Assembly (NCBI GenBank): GCA_947483555.1
Contig: CANKMW010000008.1
Span: 48,001 to 112,000, forward strand
DNA: 64,000 nt
Direction of reading: 5' to 3'
DNA from: Myxococcales bacterium
GTDB taxonomy: Bacteria; Myxococcota_A; Polyangia; Haliangiales; Haliangiaceae
Of this stretch, positions 40,220-49,230 are shown piece by piece (the first letter of the stretch is position 1; each line of letters opens with the position of its first letter). The position numbers and the translations under genes are program-made. The notes under the pieces were generated by a model, which was given only the letters and a program-made list of their open reading frames with translations, made no database searches and was not told where the DNA came from.

Positions 40220-43212
40220 TGCTGCGCGCGCTGCCGGCGATCGGACGCGCGACCCGGGTGGCGCTCGCCGGCGACAGCGGGCGCGAACGCTGGCGCCTCG
40301 GCGCCGGCGACGCCCGCGTGGCGGCGCGGCTGCGCGCCCTGGGCGCGGCGGGCGTCGGTGGATTCGTCGATGGCGGCGAGGATGGCGAGGGATGGTGGCT
40401 CGAGCGCGCGCCCGCCGCTCCAACGCTCACCGCGTGGCTGGCCGCGCATCGCGGACCGGTTACCTGGCGCGAGGCGGTGACGATGGCGGCGACGCTCGCC
40501 GATGCGGCGGCGGCCTGCGAGCGTGCGGCGCTGTTCCCGGGGTCGATCGAGCCCGACGCGGTGGTGGTGGGGGAGGCGCCGGATGGCAGGAATCGCGGGC
40601 ACCGAAGCCTGATGTTGCGCGCCGAGTCGCTGGTGGCAGCGCTGGTCGGCGGCGGTGGCGGCACGAGCCCGTCCACCGCGAGCGCCAGTGCCCGCTGGAT
40701 GGCGCCCGCGCAGGCCGAGGGCGCGCCGACCGATGGCGCCAGCAATCGCTACGCGATCGGACTGGTGCTGTACCGGCTGCTGGCGGGTGAGCATCCGTTC
40801 GCGGCCGGCCTGCGCCGCGGACTCGACGATCAAGCCGGGCGCGGCGCACCGCCGCTGCCACCGACGGTGGCGACCGAGATGCCGGCGGGACTGCAGAGTC
40901 TGTGTCTGCGGATGCTGGATCCGGAGGCGGCCCGTCGGCCGCGAAGCGCGGAGGCGATCGGCGAGGCGTTGCGAGGGTTTCTCGGGGCGGCCGATGCCGG
41001 GGCCGATTCCGATTCCGATTCCGATTCCGATTCCGATTCCGATGCCGTTCCCGGATCCGGAACCGTCCCCACCGTTGGTCCTGAGCGAGGCCCGGAGGGC
41101 CGAGTCGAAGGACGGTCGCCGTCGCCGTGGCCCGCACGTCTCGCGTTCATGGTCCCGCTGGCGCTCGGCGTCGCGATCGCGATCGGGCTCGCGGGCGCGT
41201 CACGGCCACCCTTGCGCGCGACGCCGGTCGCGAAGGACGCGCCGCTGAGCAGTGCGCGCGCGCTGGAGGCCTGCCAGTCGTGCCACCCGCGACAGGCCGG
41301 CGAGTGGAGCCGGTCGGTGATGGCGCACGCGACCGGCTCGCCCATGTACCAGGCGCTGGAGATCTTGATCCAGGAGCAGGTCGGTCGCGGCGACGACTGT
41401 CCCGGCGGCGCCGGCATCCTGCGCGCCGCAGGGGCGGGCGCGTGCACGAACCCGCGGACCGGGATCGCGGTCACCGGGTCGGGCGGCGAGCTGTGGTGCG
41501 TGAACTGCCACGCGCCGGGCGAGACGCTGGCGCCGACGCTGCCGCCGTGGAACGGGACCTCGTTCGACGCCGCCACCCGCCGCCCGCTGCGCGATCTGCT
41601 GCCGGCGGCCGCGCGCGAGGGCATCGGTTGCGGCTTCTGTCATCAGGTCACCGGCCCGGCGCGGCCCGGCGCCGGCTACCAGGGCAACCCGTCGTGGACC
41701 TCACCGGAGACCGGGGCGCGCTTCTCGATGCGACCCGAGGACGAACGCGGCCGGTTTGGCATCGCCAACAGCGGCTACGCATTCGATCTGCGCGCGCTGC
41801 TCGGCGGCGGCGACGACCTGGTCGCCGGGGGCGCGCACCGCGCCAGCTCGCCGGCGGCACGCGCCTACCTCGGATCGAGCGAGTTCTGCGGCTCGTGCCA
41901 CGACGTCCGGCTGTTTGGCACCGACGCGCTCGAGGGCGTGCGGCGCGGCGAGCACTTCAAGCGGCTCCGCAACGCGTACAGCGAGTGGGTGACGTGGGCC
42001 GACGACGAGCGGCGCGCCGGCCGGGTGGCCGCGACCTGCCAGGACTGCCACATGAGCCTGTATCCCGGCGTGTGCGTCGCCGCGCCCGGCGAGCCGCCCG
42101 GTAGCGGCGTCGCCGCGCGAGCCTGCCCACCCGGCACGCGGTTCACCGCGGTGCCGCCGGGACGGTTCCCGACCGGCCACGCCGCAGCAGGCAGCGAGCC
42201 CGGCGCCCTGCACGGCCACAGCTTCACCGGCGTCGATGTGCCCCTCGATCCGGCGTTCGACGCCCGCGCGATCGACGACCCCAGCCTCGACGTCGATGGC
42301 GTGCCGCTGGGCGCGCGGCAGCGGCGCGATCTGCTGCTGGCACGCACGTTTCGCTTGACCGTCGAGGGCGTCCGTCGAAGCGGCGGCCGCCTCGAGCTGC
42401 CGATCGTGATCGAGAACATCGGCGCCGGCCACCGGGTCCCGGCCGGCTTCAGTCAGGAGCGAGAGATCTGGCTGCACGTCAAGGTCAGTGACGCGCGCGG
42501 CACCGTGATCTACGAAGCCGGGCGCGTCGATCGGGCCAGCGACGACCTGCGCGACAAGCAGTTCCTCCGCGTCACCACGATCGATACCGTCACCGATCGA
42601 CAGGGCCACCCGCTCGGCCTGTTCGGGGCCGACGTCGCCGACGGCCCCGACGTGCCGGCCTGGACCGACGACGCCGATGGCCGCACCCGGCGCGGCCACG
42701 GCCTGGTCAACTTCCAGAACGGCTTCCTGCGTTGCGTGCGCTGCATCGGCGAGATCGACAGCCGCGGTCGGTGCCAGCCGGGCCCCGGCCAGGAGCGCGC
42801 CCGCGGCGACCGCTACGCCGACGGCGACTACGACCCCGACAGCGGCGCGTGTGGCTCGAACCTGCGCGGACCGAACGCGTTCCTCGAGGTGTACTTCCCG
42901 ATCGGCGCGCTCGACGCCAGTCGCGGCATCGTCCGCGGACCGGACGCGATCGTCGACACCCGTTCGCTGGCACCCGGGGTGCCGCAGCGCTACCTGCACG
43001 ACCTCGAGGTCGCCACCGCCGCCGGCCCGCTCACCGTCGAGGTGCGGCTGCGGTTTCGCGCCTTTCCGCCCTTCCTGCTGCGTGCGTTCATCGACTACGA
43101 GCGCGAGCAAGCTCGCCTGGGGCGGCGGCCGAGCGGCCCGCTGATCGATGCGCGCGCGCTCGACCGCCTCGATATCGTCGACGTGGCCGAGACCCGGGTC
43201 GTGGTGCCATGA
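40219..43212 (+). CDS. Pseudokinase fused through a membrane span to a pentaheme cytochrome c
   Basis: 997 residues. Residues ~1-260 follow the C-lobe of a Ser/Thr kinase (RWMAPAQAEGAP in place of the APE region, RYAIGLVLYRLLAGEHPFA, ARRPRSAEAI), but the P-loop, catalytic HRD and DFG are gone, so it should be inactive. A (Asp-Ser)6 linker at 263-274 precedes a span at ~310-330 (MVPLALGVAIAIGLAGA). The outside part carries five CxxCH heme sites: 352, 427, 471, 557 and 607. A sixth, CVRCI at 839-843, has lost its histidine. The C terminus is beta-rich. It presumably relays electrons outside the membrane while its inside half docks the upstream kinase. A GTG one codon earlier is also possible. 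Confidence 0.88.
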   Translation: MLRALPAIGRATRVALAGDSGRERWRLGAGDARVAARLRALGAAGVGGFVDGGEDGEGWWLERAPAAPTLTAWLAAHRGPVTWREAVTMAATLADAAAACERAALFPGSIEPDAVVVGEAPDGRNRGHRSLMLRAESLVAALVGGGGGTSPSTASASARWMAPAQAEGAPTDGASNRYAIGLVLYRLLAGEHPFAAGLRRGLDDQAGRGAPPLPPTVATEMPAGLQSLCLRMLDPEAARRPRSAEAIGEALRGFLGAADAGADSDSDSDSDSDSDAVPGSGTVPTVGPERGPEGRVEGRSPSPWPARLAFMVPLALGVAIAIGLAGASRPPLRATPVAKDAPLSSARALEACQSCHPRQAGEWSRSVMAHATGSPMYQALEILIQEQVGRGDDCPGGAGILRAAGAGACTNPRTGIAVTGSGGELWCVNCHAPGETLAPTLPPWNGTSFDAATRRPLRDLLPAAAREGIGCGFCHQVTGPARPGAGYQGNPSWTSPETGARFSMRPEDERGRFGIANSGYAFDLRALLGGGDDLVAGGAHRASSPAARAYLGSSEFCGSCHDVRLFGTDALEGVRRGEHFKRLRNAYSEWVTWADDERRAGRVAATCQDCHMSLYPGVCVAAPGEPPGSGVAARACPPGTRFTAVPPGRFPTGHAAAGSEPGALHGHSFTGVDVPLDPAFDARAIDDPSLDVDGVPLGARQRRDLLLARTFRLTVEGVRRSGGRLELPIVIENIGAGHRVPAGFSQEREIWLHVKVSDARGTVIYEAGRVDRASDDLRDKQFLRVTTIDTVTDRQGHPLGLFGADVADGPDVPAWTDDADGRTRRGHGLVNFQNGFLRCVRCIGEIDSRGRCQPGPGQERARGDRYADGDYDPDSGACGSNLRGPNAFLEVYFPIGALDASRGIVRGPDAIVDTRSLAPGVPQRYLHDLEVATAAGPLTVEVRLRFRAFPPFLLRAFIDYEREQARLGRRPSGPLIDARALDRLDIVDVAETRVVVP
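41005..41040 (+). repeat. In-frame hexanucleotide repeat (GATTCC)6
   Basis: Six perfect copies code for Asp-Ser repeats between the pseudokinase and the membrane span, then a GATGCC variant. A length change of whole units would lengthen or shorten the linker without shifting the frame. The unit differs from the intergenic GAGCCC array only at two positions. Confidence 0.93.
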
Positions 43213-45554
43213 CCGCGGAGCTGATCGCCGCCGGCGCCGCCCGCGACGCCCGCGACGAGCTGTATCGCGACGGCGAACCCGGCGAGACGCTGTTCGTCGT
43301 GCTCGCCGGATCGGTCGAGCTGCGCACCACCCGACGCGGCGACGTCATCCCGAGCCTGCTGCGCACGGCCCGGGTCGGCGACACGTTCGGCGAGGAGGCG
43401 CTGCTGCCGGGGCTGGCGCGGCGCGCCAGCGCGATCGCCGCCGCTGGTACCCGGGTCGCCGAGGTGCCCGGCGCCGTGGCCCGCCGGGTCCTGGCCCGCA
43501 TCGGCGATGCCGGCGGGGCCGGCAGCCGCGAAGGCCGCTACCTCGAGCGCGGCGCGGCCCGCGACGTCCTCGCCGGCAGTGCCCTGGGACGCGACCTCGA
43601 GGCCGCCGAGCTCGAGCTCTTGCTCGACGGCGTCAGGCTCGAACACTTCGCCCGCGGCGCCGAGCTGGTCCACGCCGGCGATCGCGCCGAACACGTGTAC
43701 GTCGTCGCCGAGGGCCTGGTGCAGCTGCAGCGCGACGGCGCGGTCCAGGCCTACCTGGCGCGCGGCGACTTCTTCGGTGACGACGAGGCGCTCGCCGGCG
43801 CGCCGTGCGCCGCCACCGCGGTCGCCGCCGGCGACACCTGGTGCGCCGTGCTGCCGCGCGCCGTGGTGCGCACGGTCACCGATCGCAACCCCGGCGTGCT
43901 GGTGCGCTGGCGCCGGGTCGCGGCCACCCAGCTCGCGGATCAAGCGGCCGTGGTCGGCGACGCCGCCGCGCGCTCGACCCAGCACGCGTTCCGCGATCTC
44001 TACCGGTTGCAGATCGCGCGCTCGCTGCTCGTGATCGACCAGGACACCTGCGTACGTTGCGGCCACTGCGCGTGGAGCTGCGCCGAGGTCCACGGCGAGA
44101 GCCGGCTGGTGCGGCGCGGCGACAAGGTCGTGACCCCGGTCGATGTCGCGCTCGGCCGCGGGATGCTCGGCCGCGACGACGGCGATGGAGCGCGGCCGGC
44201 GACCCTGTTGTTGCCCAACACCTGCCAGCACTGCCGACACGCGGCGTGCCTGCACGATTGCCCGACCGGCGCCATCGGCCGCGACCTCGACGGCGAGGTC
44301 TTCATCCGCGCCGACGCGTGCACCGGCTGTGGCAACTGCGCCCGATCGTGCCCGTGGGACAACATCGCCATGGCGCCGCGGCCGGTGCCGCCAGCGCCGG
44401 CGACGACGGCGGGCCGGTTGCGGCTGTCGCCCGAGATCGCCGTGAAGTGCGACCTGTGCCGCGAGCACGAGGCGCCGGCGTGCGTGACGGCGTGTCCGAC
44501 CGGGTCGTTGCTGCGGATCGATCCCGAGCGGGCGCTCGCCGAGGTGGCGTTGGTGCTGCGCGGGGCAGCGCGCCGCAGAGCCGGGACCGCAGCCGCAGCC
44601 GCAACCGGAGCCGCGACCGCAACCGGAGCCGCAGCCGCAGCCGCGACCGGGTCCGAATCCGAAACCGAAACCGCGACCGGAACCGCGTCCCGGACCACGA
44701 CCACACGCCTGCGCGCGGCTGCGAAGCGCGGCGCGACGGCGGGAATCGTGCTCGCCGCGCTGGCCGCCGGCTGGGCGCTGCCGCGGGCCTGGAACTGGGC
44801 CCCCGATCGCGGCGCCGGCCTGGCCGCCGGCGCCGTGGCCGGACTGCTGTTGCTGATGCTCGGCGCCTACGTGCTGCCGAAGCGACTGGTGCGGTCGTGG
44901 ATGCGACCGCGTGATCGACGGCAGCAGGTCCGACCGGTGGCGAGATCGCGAACCCGGGTCCATCTGATCGCGCACGTCGGACTCGGCCTGCTGGCCCCGG
45001 CGGCGGTGCTGGCCCACGCCGGGCTGGCAATGCCGGCCTCGCCGGCCGGCGCGCTGCTGCTGGCGTTCGTGGTCGCGTCGGCGACCGGCGCGGTCGGCGC
45101 GGCGGCGTACCGGGGCATTCCGCGCATGCTGACGCGGATCGAGCGTGGCGGCGCCCTGCCCGAGGATCTGGCCGGTGACGCCAGCGAGCTGCGCGCGCGG
45201 CTGTTTCGCGAGCTGAGCGGCACCAGCGAGCTGGTCAAGCACCTCGCGGCCCGGATCCTGATGCCCTACGCGCGCGCCCCGCTCGGCTGGCTGGCGCTGG
45301 CGGCGTCGCGGCGCGGCCTCTCCGACGAGGAGCGGCGGCTGCGCGCTCGGGTCGACGCCGTGCTCGCTGGCCGCGGGGCCGATCGCCTGCACGGGCTCGA
45401 TGGCGTGATCCGCCTCGCCGTCGAGCTGCGGGCCCTGCCCGGCCGGCGCGCGCTGACCGCGGCGCTGCGAGCGTGGATGCCGATCCATGTCGTCCTCGCC
45501 GCGATGACGCTCGGCCTGCTCGGGATCCACGTGATCACGGCGTGGCGACCATGA
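43209..45554 (+). CDS. Dual cyclic-nucleotide-binding, four-cluster ferredoxin and membrane domain protein
   Basis: 781 residues. Two cNMP-binding domains come first: ~10-95 (DGEPGETLFVVLAGSVELR, GDTFGEEALLPG) and ~135-235 (AEHVYVVAEGLVQLQRDG, GDFFGDDEALAG). Then 16 cysteines form four [4Fe-4S] sites: 281-284-287-291, 339-342-347-351, 371-374-377-381 and 414-417-425-429, as in NrfC/DmsB-like electron carriers. A Thr/Ala/Gly linker encoded by hexamer repeats follows, then about five membrane spans with histidines (VHLIAHVGLG, VLAHAGLAM, MPIHVVLAAMTLGLLGIHV) that could ligate heme b. It probably shuttles electrons between the flavoprotein and cytochromes, gated by nucleotide. Overlaps both neighbours by four bases. 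Confidence 0.88.
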   Translation: MTAELIAAGAARDARDELYRDGEPGETLFVVLAGSVELRTTRRGDVIPSLLRTARVGDTFGEEALLPGLARRASAIAAAGTRVAEVPGAVARRVLARIGDAGGAGSREGRYLERGAARDVLAGSALGRDLEAAELELLLDGVRLEHFARGAELVHAGDRAEHVYVVAEGLVQLQRDGAVQAYLARGDFFGDDEALAGAPCAATAVAAGDTWCAVLPRAVVRTVTDRNPGVLVRWRRVAATQLADQAAVVGDAAARSTQHAFRDLYRLQIARSLLVIDQDTCVRCGHCAWSCAEVHGESRLVRRGDKVVTPVDVALGRGMLGRDDGDGARPATLLLPNTCQHCRHAACLHDCPTGAIGRDLDGEVFIRADACTGCGNCARSCPWDNIAMAPRPVPPAPATTAGRLRLSPEIAVKCDLCREHEAPACVTACPTGSLLRIDPERALAEVALVLRGAARRRAGTAAAAATGAATATGAAAAAATGSESETETATGTASRTTTTRLRAAAKRGATAGIVLAALAAGWALPRAWNWAPDRGAGLAAGAVAGLLLLMLGAYVLPKRLVRSWMRPRDRRQQVRPVARSRTRVHLIAHVGLGLLAPAAVLAHAGLAMPASPAGALLLAFVVASATGAVGAAAYRGIPRMLTRIERGGALPEDLAGDASELRARLFRELSGTSELVKHLAARILMPYARAPLGWLALAASRRGLSDEERRLRARVDAVLAGRGADRLHGLDGVIRLAVELRALPGRRALTAALRAWMPIHVVLAAMTLGLLGIHVITAWRP
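44587..44702 (+). repeat. Degenerate hexanucleotide repeat in coding sequence (NNNNCC units)
   Basis: About 19 units such as GCAGCC, GCAACC, GGAGCC, GAAACC and GCGACC run in frame and encode an Ala/Thr/Gly/Glu linker between the ferredoxin and membrane parts of the preceding feature. The six-base period and the CC at each unit end match the other arrays in this window, but the first four bases have diverged. Confidence 0.75.
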
Positions 45555-47710
45555 GGCGCGCGAACCCGGGCGCGCCTCGCCACGGCGTGCCGCGGGTGGT
45601 CGCCACCAGCGACGTCACGCGCTTCCGCGGCGTCGCGGTCGCCGCGCTGACGGCAGCCGTGGTGGCGGCGGCGGCAGCCATCGCCCTGTCGCCGGCGTCG
45701 AGCCGTGGCGGCGCGCCGGGACCGCTGTCGCCATCGCACCGCCGGGCCGGCCTGGCGTGCGCGACGTGCCATGGCAGCGGTGCGCGTGGGGTTCCGCCGG
45801 CCACCGCCTGCACCGCGTGTCACCAGACCCACCCGTCGACGCGACCCGGCCACACCACGCTGCGGGCCAGCGGCGCGCTCGCGTGTGCGGGCTGCCATGG
45901 CGGCCACCGCGGCCACGGTGCGGTGACCTTCTTCCCCGATGGCCGCGCCGTGCGCGACGACGACGTCGGATCTCGCGACGTCGCGGTCGCAGGCTACCGA
46001 CCGACCCGCGCGCTCACCGTGCCGCTGGTCGACGCCGCCACCTGTGCCGGCTGCCACGACCCGACCCGCGCGCCGCTGCTGACCTGTGTCATCGGCGGCG
46101 TCGTGACCTGCCTCGACGAGCACCGCGCGGTGCGCGGCCGCGACGGCACCATCGGCGGCCGCGACGGCGTCTGGGAGGCGGCCCGGGCGGTGGCCCACGC
46201 CCTGCCCCCGCGCCCACGGCGACCGGACCGCGGGTCGAGTCCGTGGCTCGGCCTCGCGATCGCCAGCGTCGCGGCGCTCGTCACCGGTGGCAGCGCGCGG
46301 GCGATCGCGCGCCGGCGCCGTGGTCGCCGTGATGCGGCCGCGGTCGCCCATCCCGCGGCGCCGCTGGTGACCGCCGCGGCCATACGCCGGCTGCCGGTGA
46401 TCGATGCCGCGACCTGCCTGGGCTGCGACGCCTGCGTCGAGGCCTGTCCGTACGACGTGCTCGAGGTGCGCCGCTACGTCGCCGTGGTGGCGCGACCCGA
46501 CGCCTGCTGCGGCCTCACGCTGTGCGCCCAGGTCTGTCCCAACCAGTCGCTCACGATGCGCGACGCCGGGGGCGGCGCCGGCGCCGCCCCCGCACCGACC
46601 GAGCGCGGCTCGCTCGAGGCGGCGCCGGCGCCCGGGGTCTTCGTGGTCGGTGACGCCAGGGGCGGCTCGCTGATCCGGAACGCCGTCGACGAGGGCGCGC
46701 GCGCCGTGGTCGCCATCGCGGCGCGCCTGGCCGCCGCGCCCCGGCCACCCGGCGACCCGCTGGAGCTGCTCGACGTGCTGATCGTCGGCGCCGGGCCGGC
46801 CGGCCTCGCCGCCGCGCTCGAGGCCCAGGCCCGCGGGCTGCGCGCGCTGACGCTCGAGCAAGGTACGGTCGCCGGCAGCGTCCAGAGCTTCCCGCGCGGC
46901 AAGCTGGTGCTCGACGCCGCCGCACCCGGCGCGGCGGCGCCTCGACTGTGGCTTGCCGAGGCCACCAAGGAAGAGCTGCTCGCCCGCTGGATGCTGATCG
47001 TGCGCACCGAACGCCCGCCGCTGGTCGAGGGTCGCCGGGTCACCGCGCTGGCCCCGATCGCCGTCGGCGGCGGCTGGCGGGTCGAGAGCTCGGATGGCAG
47101 CGGCGCGACCACCGAGCATCGCGCTCGCCACGTCGTGATCGCGGTCGGACGGCGCGGTTCGCCGCGCCGCCTGGGCTTCGAGATCCCGTCCGCGATGACC
47201 GCGCACGTCCACTACGCGCTGGCCGACGCCGCCAGCTTCGCCGGACGCCAGGTCGTGATCGTCGGTCTCGGCGACGTGGCCATGGAGTCGGCGATCGCGC
47301 TCTCGCGTCAGCCCGGCACCGAGGTCGTGATGGTCTACCGCGGCACCGAGTTCCGCCGCGGCCGGACCCGCAACATCGACGAGCTCCGCCGCCGCATCGC
47401 CGCCGGCGCGGTGCGGATCGCGTGGCGGAGCGAGGTGGTGGGCCTGGCGCCGGGGCGCGCCACCGTGGCCACGGCCGGCGGCCGCCAGGACGTCGGTTGC
47501 GACGCCCTGTTCGTGTTGATCGGAGCCGAGCCGGGCGCCGAACCGGCGACCGGCGCCGGAACCAGCCTGCTGTCACGACTTATACGCCCCGTACCGGCGT
47601 CGGAGACCGATCCGCAGCACCATACGTTCGAGTCCGTTGACCCCAGCGTGCGGCCCGGCGACCCATCGACGCCGCGCACCACCGACCGGGGAGAGGAGGC
47701 ACCGCCGTGA
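45551..47710 (+). CDS. Tetraheme cytochrome / ferredoxin / FAD-NAD(P) oxidoreductase fusion
   Basis: 719 residues. A membrane anchor near 28-47 is followed by four CxxCH heme sites at 70, 87, 112 and 165. A second span (~233-253) leads to a ferredoxin part: cluster one at 289-292-295-299, and an unusual second set, C319-C320-x4-C325-x3-C329, in which the expected cysteine at 322 is Leu. The C-terminal half is a thioredoxin-reductase-like flavoprotein with the FAD loop VGAGPAGLAAALEAQA and the NAD(P) loop VIVGLGDVAMESAIAL; no CxxC redox pair is seen there. Electrons could pass from NAD(P)H via FAD and FeS to hemes outside. Overlaps both neighbours by four bases. Confidence 0.88.
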   Translation: MRRANPGAPRHGVPRVVATSDVTRFRGVAVAALTAAVVAAAAAIALSPASSRGGAPGPLSPSHRRAGLACATCHGSGARGVPPATACTACHQTHPSTRPGHTTLRASGALACAGCHGGHRGHGAVTFFPDGRAVRDDDVGSRDVAVAGYRPTRALTVPLVDAATCAGCHDPTRAPLLTCVIGGVVTCLDEHRAVRGRDGTIGGRDGVWEAARAVAHALPPRPRRPDRGSSPWLGLAIASVAALVTGGSARAIARRRRGRRDAAAVAHPAAPLVTAAAIRRLPVIDAATCLGCDACVEACPYDVLEVRRYVAVVARPDACCGLTLCAQVCPNQSLTMRDAGGGAGAAPAPTERGSLEAAPAPGVFVVGDARGGSLIRNAVDEGARAVVAIAARLAAAPRPPGDPLELLDVLIVGAGPAGLAAALEAQARGLRALTLEQGTVAGSVQSFPRGKLVLDAAAPGAAAPRLWLAEATKEELLARWMLIVRTERPPLVEGRRVTALAPIAVGGGWRVESSDGSGATTEHRARHVVIAVGRRGSPRRLGFEIPSAMTAHVHYALADAASFAGRQVVIVGLGDVAMESAIALSRQPGTEVVMVYRGTEFRRGRTRNIDELRRRIAAGAVRIAWRSEVVGLAPGRATVATAGGRQDVGCDALFVLIGAEPGAEPATGAGTSLLSRLIRPVPASETDPQHHTFESVDPSVRPGDPSTPRTTDRGEEAPP

Positions 47711-49206
47711 AGCTCTCGACCTTCCTGACCCTCGCCGCTACCAGCGCCATCGCCACCGGAGCCGCGGTGTGGGTGTCGATCGACCCCGCCCAGGGCGCCC
47801 GCGGCGCCGCGACCACGCCGGAAGCCGACCGCGCCGCCCCCGCCCGGCCCGGGACCGCGCCGGCACCGACCACGCCCGCGGTCGATCGCTCGCACTTCAC
47901 GGCCGGCAAGACGCTGATGATGGAAGGCCGACTCGGCCATCCGGTCCTGCCCGCCGACAGCGACAGCGAGACCTTCCTGTTCGTCGACGTCTCGGCCGAC
48001 GCCGGCCGCACCGCGGCCCGGGTCCCGCTCAACCTATCGATCGTGGTCGACAAGTCGGGCTCGATGAAGGGCAAACGCCTGAGCAACGCGATGGCGGCGA
48101 CCCGCAAGGCCATCGAGCGCCTGCGCGACGGCGACATCGTCAGCTTCGTCGCCTACGACACCACCTCGCAGGTGCTGCTGTCACCCACGATGATCGATGC
48201 GACCTCCCGGGCCCGCATCCTCGACCGCCTGGCCAGCCCGCGCGCCGGCGGCGACACCTGCATCTCGTGCGGCCTCGACGCCGGCATGCGCTTGCTCGGT
48301 CAGCGACCGGGCATGGTGAGCCGCATCCTGTTGCTCTCCGATGGCCTGGCCACGGCCGGAACCCGCGACCTGCCCAGCTTCAAGCGCCAGGCCGAAGATT
48401 GCCGGCGCATGGGCGCGTCGATCACCACGGTCGGCGTCGACGTCGACTACGACGAGCGGCTGATGGCAGCGCTGGCCCGCGACTCCAACGGCGGCCACTA
48501 CTTCGTCGAGCGCCCCGACGCGCTGGCCGCCATCTTCGACAAGGAGATGAGCTCGCTGACCCGCACGGTCGCCAACCAGGCCGAGCTGGTCGTCGACCTG
48601 GCGCCCGGCGTGTTCGCCGACCACGTGTTCGATCGCGCCACCGTGGGCAGCGGCAGCCAGACCATCATCCCGATGGGGGCCTTCTCGGCCGGCGAGCACA
48701 AGACCGCGCTGGTCCGGCTGCGCGTACCCCGCGGCGCCGCCGGCGAGCGCCCGGTCGCGGCGGTGCGGCTGCGCTACGAAGATCTCGTCGATCAGAAGCC
48801 CGGCCAGTGCGAGGGCACGCTTTCGGCGGTGGCGACCGCCGACACCTCGAAGCTGTCGCCGCTCGACGGCACGGTGTCGGCGCGGGTGTCGTCGAGCGAG
48901 ACCGCCGCGACCCTCGAGCAGGCCAACGAGATGTTCCGCTCCGGCCGCGGCGAGGACGCCACGACCTTGCTTCGCGCCCGCACCCGCCACGTCCAGGCCC
49001 AGAACTGGCAGCTCAAGAAGGACTCGCCGTTCGCCGGCGGTGGCAAGGCCGGGGCGTCGTTCGACAAGCAGGAGGCGGTGCTCGGCCGGGCCACCAAGGG
49101 CTTCGAGCCGACCTCGCCGACCGCGGCGGCGCCGGCGCCCGACAGCACGCCGGCGAAGTCGAACATCCGCGAAGCCCAGGCCGACGCCTTCGACCTGGCG
49201 CACTGA
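47707..49206 (+). CDS. Exported VWA-domain protein, last gene of the redox operon
   Basis: 499 residues from a GTG overlapping the preceding stop. An N-terminal hydrophobic segment (FLTLAATSAIATGAAVWV) is a signal or anchor. After a Pro/Ala linker comes a VWA domain with MIDAS VVDKSGSMKG, the loop LLLSDGLATAG and a CISCG pair near residue 187. The second half is a beta domain and helical tail typical of bacterial VWA proteins of the Ca-activated-chloride-channel-like group. It may bind or organise the heme and FeS partners in the periplasm; this is inference from the operon alone. Confidence 0.85.
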   Translation: MKLSTFLTLAATSAIATGAAVWVSIDPAQGARGAATTPEADRAAPARPGTAPAPTTPAVDRSHFTAGKTLMMEGRLGHPVLPADSDSETFLFVDVSADAGRTAARVPLNLSIVVDKSGSMKGKRLSNAMAATRKAIERLRDGDIVSFVAYDTTSQVLLSPTMIDATSRARILDRLASPRAGGDTCISCGLDAGMRLLGQRPGMVSRILLLSDGLATAGTRDLPSFKRQAEDCRRMGASITTVGVDVDYDERLMAALARDSNGGHYFVERPDALAAIFDKEMSSLTRTVANQAELVVDLAPGVFADHVFDRATVGSGSQTIIPMGAFSAGEHKTALVRLRVPRGAAGERPVAAVRLRYEDLVDQKPGQCEGTLSAVATADTSKLSPLDGTVSARVSSSETAATLEQANEMFRSGRGEDATTLLRARTRHVQAQNWQLKKDSPFAGGGKAGASFDKQEAVLGRATKGFEPTSPTAAAPAPDSTPAKSNIREAQADAFDLAH

Positions 49207-49216
49207 CGCGGTGAAG

Positions 49217-49230
49217 GCCCGCGCGCGGGC
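49217..49230. terminator. GC palindrome between convergent genes
   Basis: GCCCGCGCGCGGGC is a perfect 14-base palindrome in the 24 bases between the VWA gene stop and the convergent arsR stop. It could form a short hairpin on either transcript; there is no T run, so terminator function is weakly supported. Confidence 0.3.
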
